Of a stretch of 64,000 bases of DNA, positions 61,342 to 64,000 are shown piece by piece; position 1 is the first letter of the stretch; each line of letters begins with the position of its first letter. Below the pieces are notes generated by a model, which did not search any database, had not been told where the DNA came from, and saw only the letters and a list, made by a program, of their open reading frames with translations. Where the stretch lies: positions 48,689,134 through 48,753,133 of the forward strand of contig OY755044.1 of assembly GCA_963576565.1 (NCBI GenBank), written 5' to 3'. Origin of the DNA: Aspidapion aeneum (lineage: Eukaryota; Arthropoda; Insecta; Coleoptera; Brentidae). The position numbers and the translations under genes are program-made.

Positions 61342-61997
61342 TTCTTTCCTTATGTAGTTATTTTAATGACTTCTAATTCGAAATGATTGGGTTTTTTAAG
61401 GATATGGTTAATTACTTCAGGTTACGTCAGGTCTAGCCTGACACCAAATTTGAAATCATCTTGCTTTATTCATATACTCACAAAACCCCGTAACAAAAGA
61501 AAACTAAATATTGCATAATTTGTATCGATAATTGTCAGTCAGTCTGTTTTAATATTTTATACCGCACGATAAAAAAAATTGTCTTAGATCAAAGCAAATT
61601 GCTTTCAAGTAAAATAATTTGTGCTTTCCTATTCACCAAGAGAATATTTTTGATATAGCACAAAAAATGTCTTGCCTCTTATTTTAATGTGAAACAGAAA
61701 TGTTTTTTTTACAAATTAGAACTGAATGAAGACAATTTGCTTTGTTACTAAATGGAATATACTGAAACAAAACAATTAAAGAAGAAAAATAAAGTCTCAT
61801 TTTAAGATTGAACATTGCGTTGAACTAAAAAGAAATATTTTAATTCAAAACAAATTGTTTTACGGTAAAACAATTTATTGAAGAAAAGAACGTGTTTTCA
61901 TTCTAGACAAAAATTTTTACCGTGGGCGTTTTCATTATTAGACAAGGCAAAAATTTAGGATGTCCAACTAATTGTACCTCTTTACCATATTTTGTAC
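61342..61997. other. Non-coding spacer
   Basis: AT-rich sequence with no gene or repeat I can name. It contains repeated AACAATT/AAACAAATTG-like short motifs (61600-61880) without a clear period. Confidence 0.55.
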
Positions 61998-63011
61998 ACA
62001 TATATAGTACCATTCCTCGGTTCCAAGAACCTATACTTCGTCAAGTTTTTTGTTTACTTGTCTGAGGCGCAGAGGCGATCTACTGAGATACGAGATTCCT
62101 ACAATCTTGTCTCTTATTTATTATATTTTTTCACAAACGAGATCACCCTGTATATTTGCCTATATTTTTTAAAAGCTGTTAAAATGTCTAATTAAATGAT
62201 GTATTAGAATTTTTTTGAAATTAAGTATTTAGATTTTCAAAAAAATTTGCGATTTAAAAAAAATATTTTTTTTTGTTTTTTAATCCTCAAAAGCAGAAAA
62301 TATAAAACAAATAATACGGTTTACCACAGAAAGTTTTTGAAATCTGTTAACTACTAAAAAATAATTTTAAAAAAGTCAAATTTGCTACTATACAGGGGAA
62401 ACACGATAAGGTTTTATGCTGACAAAAACAAGCAAAATCGCATTTTTTTAAAGATATTTTATTGACTTGGATTAATCGAATTTTCTTTAAAATATTTTTA
62501 ATTATTCACCAGTTTGCAGCAGAATTTTGGTGCTTTCGCAAAAAAAATCTAGATACAAGGACATAAGCTACACAAATAATCAGAAATATTAAAAATGCCG
62601 ATTTGGTGTCAATTTTGTCCGTTTTTGCCATTTCTACTGGGGATTTTATCTGATAAAAGTTTTTTCGTTTCTTATATATTTCTAAATAAAAAAGTGTCAC
62701 ATTTGTCTATCTGCGCGATGGTGCTCTATATCCAATTATTTATTCTAGCAAGCCATGTTTTTTTTTAGTATTTCTATTAATTTTTATACTTTACAATTAT
62801 CAACAGAAATATTATGGTTGACGAGCAAACCTGATATTTTTCTTTAATTTAAAAAAAAATTAAACAGCTTTTAAAAAAATTTAGGCAGTATATACAGGGT
62901 GGTCCCGTTTGTGAAGAAATATAATAAATGTCAGTAAATCGCCTCTACGCCACAGACCAGTTAACAAAAAATAAAGTAAGTTCTTGGAACCGTGGAAGGT
63001 ACTGTATATGT
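61998..63011. mobile_element. Non-autonomous element with ~150-bp inverted ends
   Basis: The left end, starting ACATATATAGTACC (61998) and containing GGTTCCAAGAAC and CACCCTGTATAT, matches the reverse complement of the right end (62998-63011 and inward). Similarity runs about 150-185 bp, ending at AAAAGCTGTT (62171-62180) and its complement (62862-62871). The left arm has about 28 extra bases near 62090. The ~670-bp centre is AT-rich with no transposase. A small reverse frame (62506-62700) has one hydrophobic stretch and is probably chance. Fits a long-TIR MITE or foldback element. Confidence 0.75.
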
Positions 63012-63262
63012 ATTGGTTGATATAGAGAAAACCCAAACGAACTCGTTCTTTTGCTTGTAGATATTAGCATGGTGTAAACGGCCTGCAAACGATATTCGCT
63101 TCATTGCATTAAAGACCAGCGGTACGATAATTGGAAAGTTTAATGCGTCCCTAAAACAAAATTATTTTTTAAATAACGCTAGAAAGCAGTGCAAAGAAGT
63201 AACCACGTCAATTTCCCTCATAATATTAGCATAAATAAGTACATTTTGTGTCCTATTATAGA

Positions 63263-63337
63263 ATCAGGTAGGTATTCGTGGGTAGAGTACCTTAGTTTCT
63301 TTTTGGTCTGTCCTCTACCCACGAATACCTACCTGAT
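63263..63337. repeat. Perfect 25-bp hairpin with 25-nt loop
   Basis: The arm at 63263-63287 (ATCAGGTAGG...GGTAGAG) is exactly complementary to 63313-63337, with a 25-nt loop (63288-63312). Pairing stops just outside. It could be a recent small inverted duplication, a MITE core or a hairpin RNA source. Nothing distinguishes these here. Confidence 0.85.
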
Positions 63338-63357
63338 AAATAAGTACTGCTTATTAC

Positions 63358-63520
63358 AGAACGTCCATAAATTACGTAACGCAAAAATTCAGGATTTTTT
63401 ACCCCCCCTCCCCCCCCGTACCGCATTTTCAAGAAAAAACACATGAAAAAAACATTGAGTGTAACGCAAGGCCAAACCCCCCCCCCCCCTTGAGCGTTAT
63501 ATAATTTAAGGACAGGCCCT
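63358..63520. mobile_element. Short MITE-like element with C-runs
   Basis: CGTCCATAAATTACGTAACGC (63362 on) is matched in inverse by GCGTTATATAATTTAAGGACA (63494-63514), about 17 of 21 positions. Between them are two C-rich runs (63402-63417, 63477-63489), and the GTAACGC motif recurs directly at 63461-63467. No coding capacity. Type inferred from structure only. Confidence 0.6.
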
Positions 63521-63738
63521 TAATTGTTATAATAGTTTACAATATACTTTACCTATCATTATTAATGGTCTCCTTTTTACGTGAATATGAGTGTTCATAT
63601 GTAATTGTGGATCTGTAAAGAATAATTTTGATATTAAATCTCAAAAAGAAATGGATCGACTAAACTTCCCTCCTAGCTAAGTGGCTACTGTAGAAGTCAA
63701 TAGAGCTGCTTTAAGTATTTTAATTAATATGTTTCAAA

Positions 63739-64000
63739 CAGTGGCGGATCCAGGGGGGGCGGATCCAGGGGCGCCCCCCGAGAATTTTTTGAATATACAA
63801 AAAATTTGTAAAAAGTAATGTTTTTGCTAATAAAAATTCAAAATTTTTGCCTGCAACGCATGAAAGTGTCTATTGTTATTATCATCGAAATTACAACCAC
63901 TGACTAATTCAATAAAATGCTGCTTAAAACAATATATACCGTTTTTTACCAACAGAGAATGTCACCTAAAGTGGCACCCCCGAGAAGCACCTCTGGATCC
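63739..64000. mobile_element. hAT-like MITE, cut by the window end
   Basis: CAGTGGCGGATCCAGG at 63739 is a typical hAT-type terminal repeat. The window ends in CTCTGGATCC, the matching inverted end lacking only its last bases. The preceding 8 bases (GTTTCAAA, 63731-63738) would be the target duplication. GGCGGATCCAGGG is duplicated in tandem within the left end (63743-63771). There is no transposase, so it depends on another element. Confidence 0.7.

Noticed and set aside
62506..62700. Possible small membrane protein on the minus strand
   Set aside because: It has one hydrophobic stretch, but it lies in the centre of a non-autonomous inverted-repeat element with no expression signal seen; chance is more likely.

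Overview
The window looks like heterochromatic DNA from an arthropod nuclear genome, most likely an insect. The signs are an AT-rich background, a very large satellite array, arthropod-type retrotransposons (two BEL/Pao elements, a Ty3/Gypsy element, a Jockey-like LINE) and many small inverted-repeat elements. The order cannot be decided from the sequence. I see no host protein-coding gene: every coding stretch I can name belongs to a transposable element.

Layout. 1-35124 is an array of a ~118-bp satellite. It runs forward at 1-21513, stops at a 200-N gap (21514-21713), runs reversed at 21714-25500, then forward again to 35124. The array has nested higher-order periods (about 3.03 kb inside about 14.7 kb) and a long inverted duplication with arms of about 3.55 kb. 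One 5'-truncated LINE (32745-34072) sits in the array, flanked by a 6-bp duplication of satellite sequence. 35125-38000 is non-satellite DNA with a decayed LINE-like fragment and a possible LTR.

38001-50529 holds an old Ty3/Gypsy element on the minus strand with many frameshifts. A young BEL/Pao element, BEL-1 (40959-48820), is inserted in it on the plus strand. BEL-1 has 712-bp LTRs that differ at one position by my reading, a 5-bp target duplication (CCCGG) and one intact 1763-residue Gag-Pol frame. It landed exactly in the Gypsy protease active-site codons.

50530-54235 is non-coding and carries a degenerate long-TIR element and a short foldback. 54241-61336 is a second BEL/Pao element of a different family, BEL-2: 413-bp LTRs that look identical, TSD TAGGT, but a pol broken by two frameshifts and a tRNA-like segment in its leader. 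61342-64000 is dense in small non-autonomous elements: a 1-kb long-TIR element, a perfect 25-bp hairpin, a short C-rich MITE-like element and the first ~260 bp of a hAT-like MITE cut by the window edge.

The window therefore records layers of insertion: satellite expansion, inversion and LINE entry on one side, and Gypsy decay followed by recent BEL/Pao activity on the other. I found no sign of a new enzymatic or immune system. The most unusual structures are the nested and inverted satellite organisation and the BEL insertion in the Gypsy protease codons.
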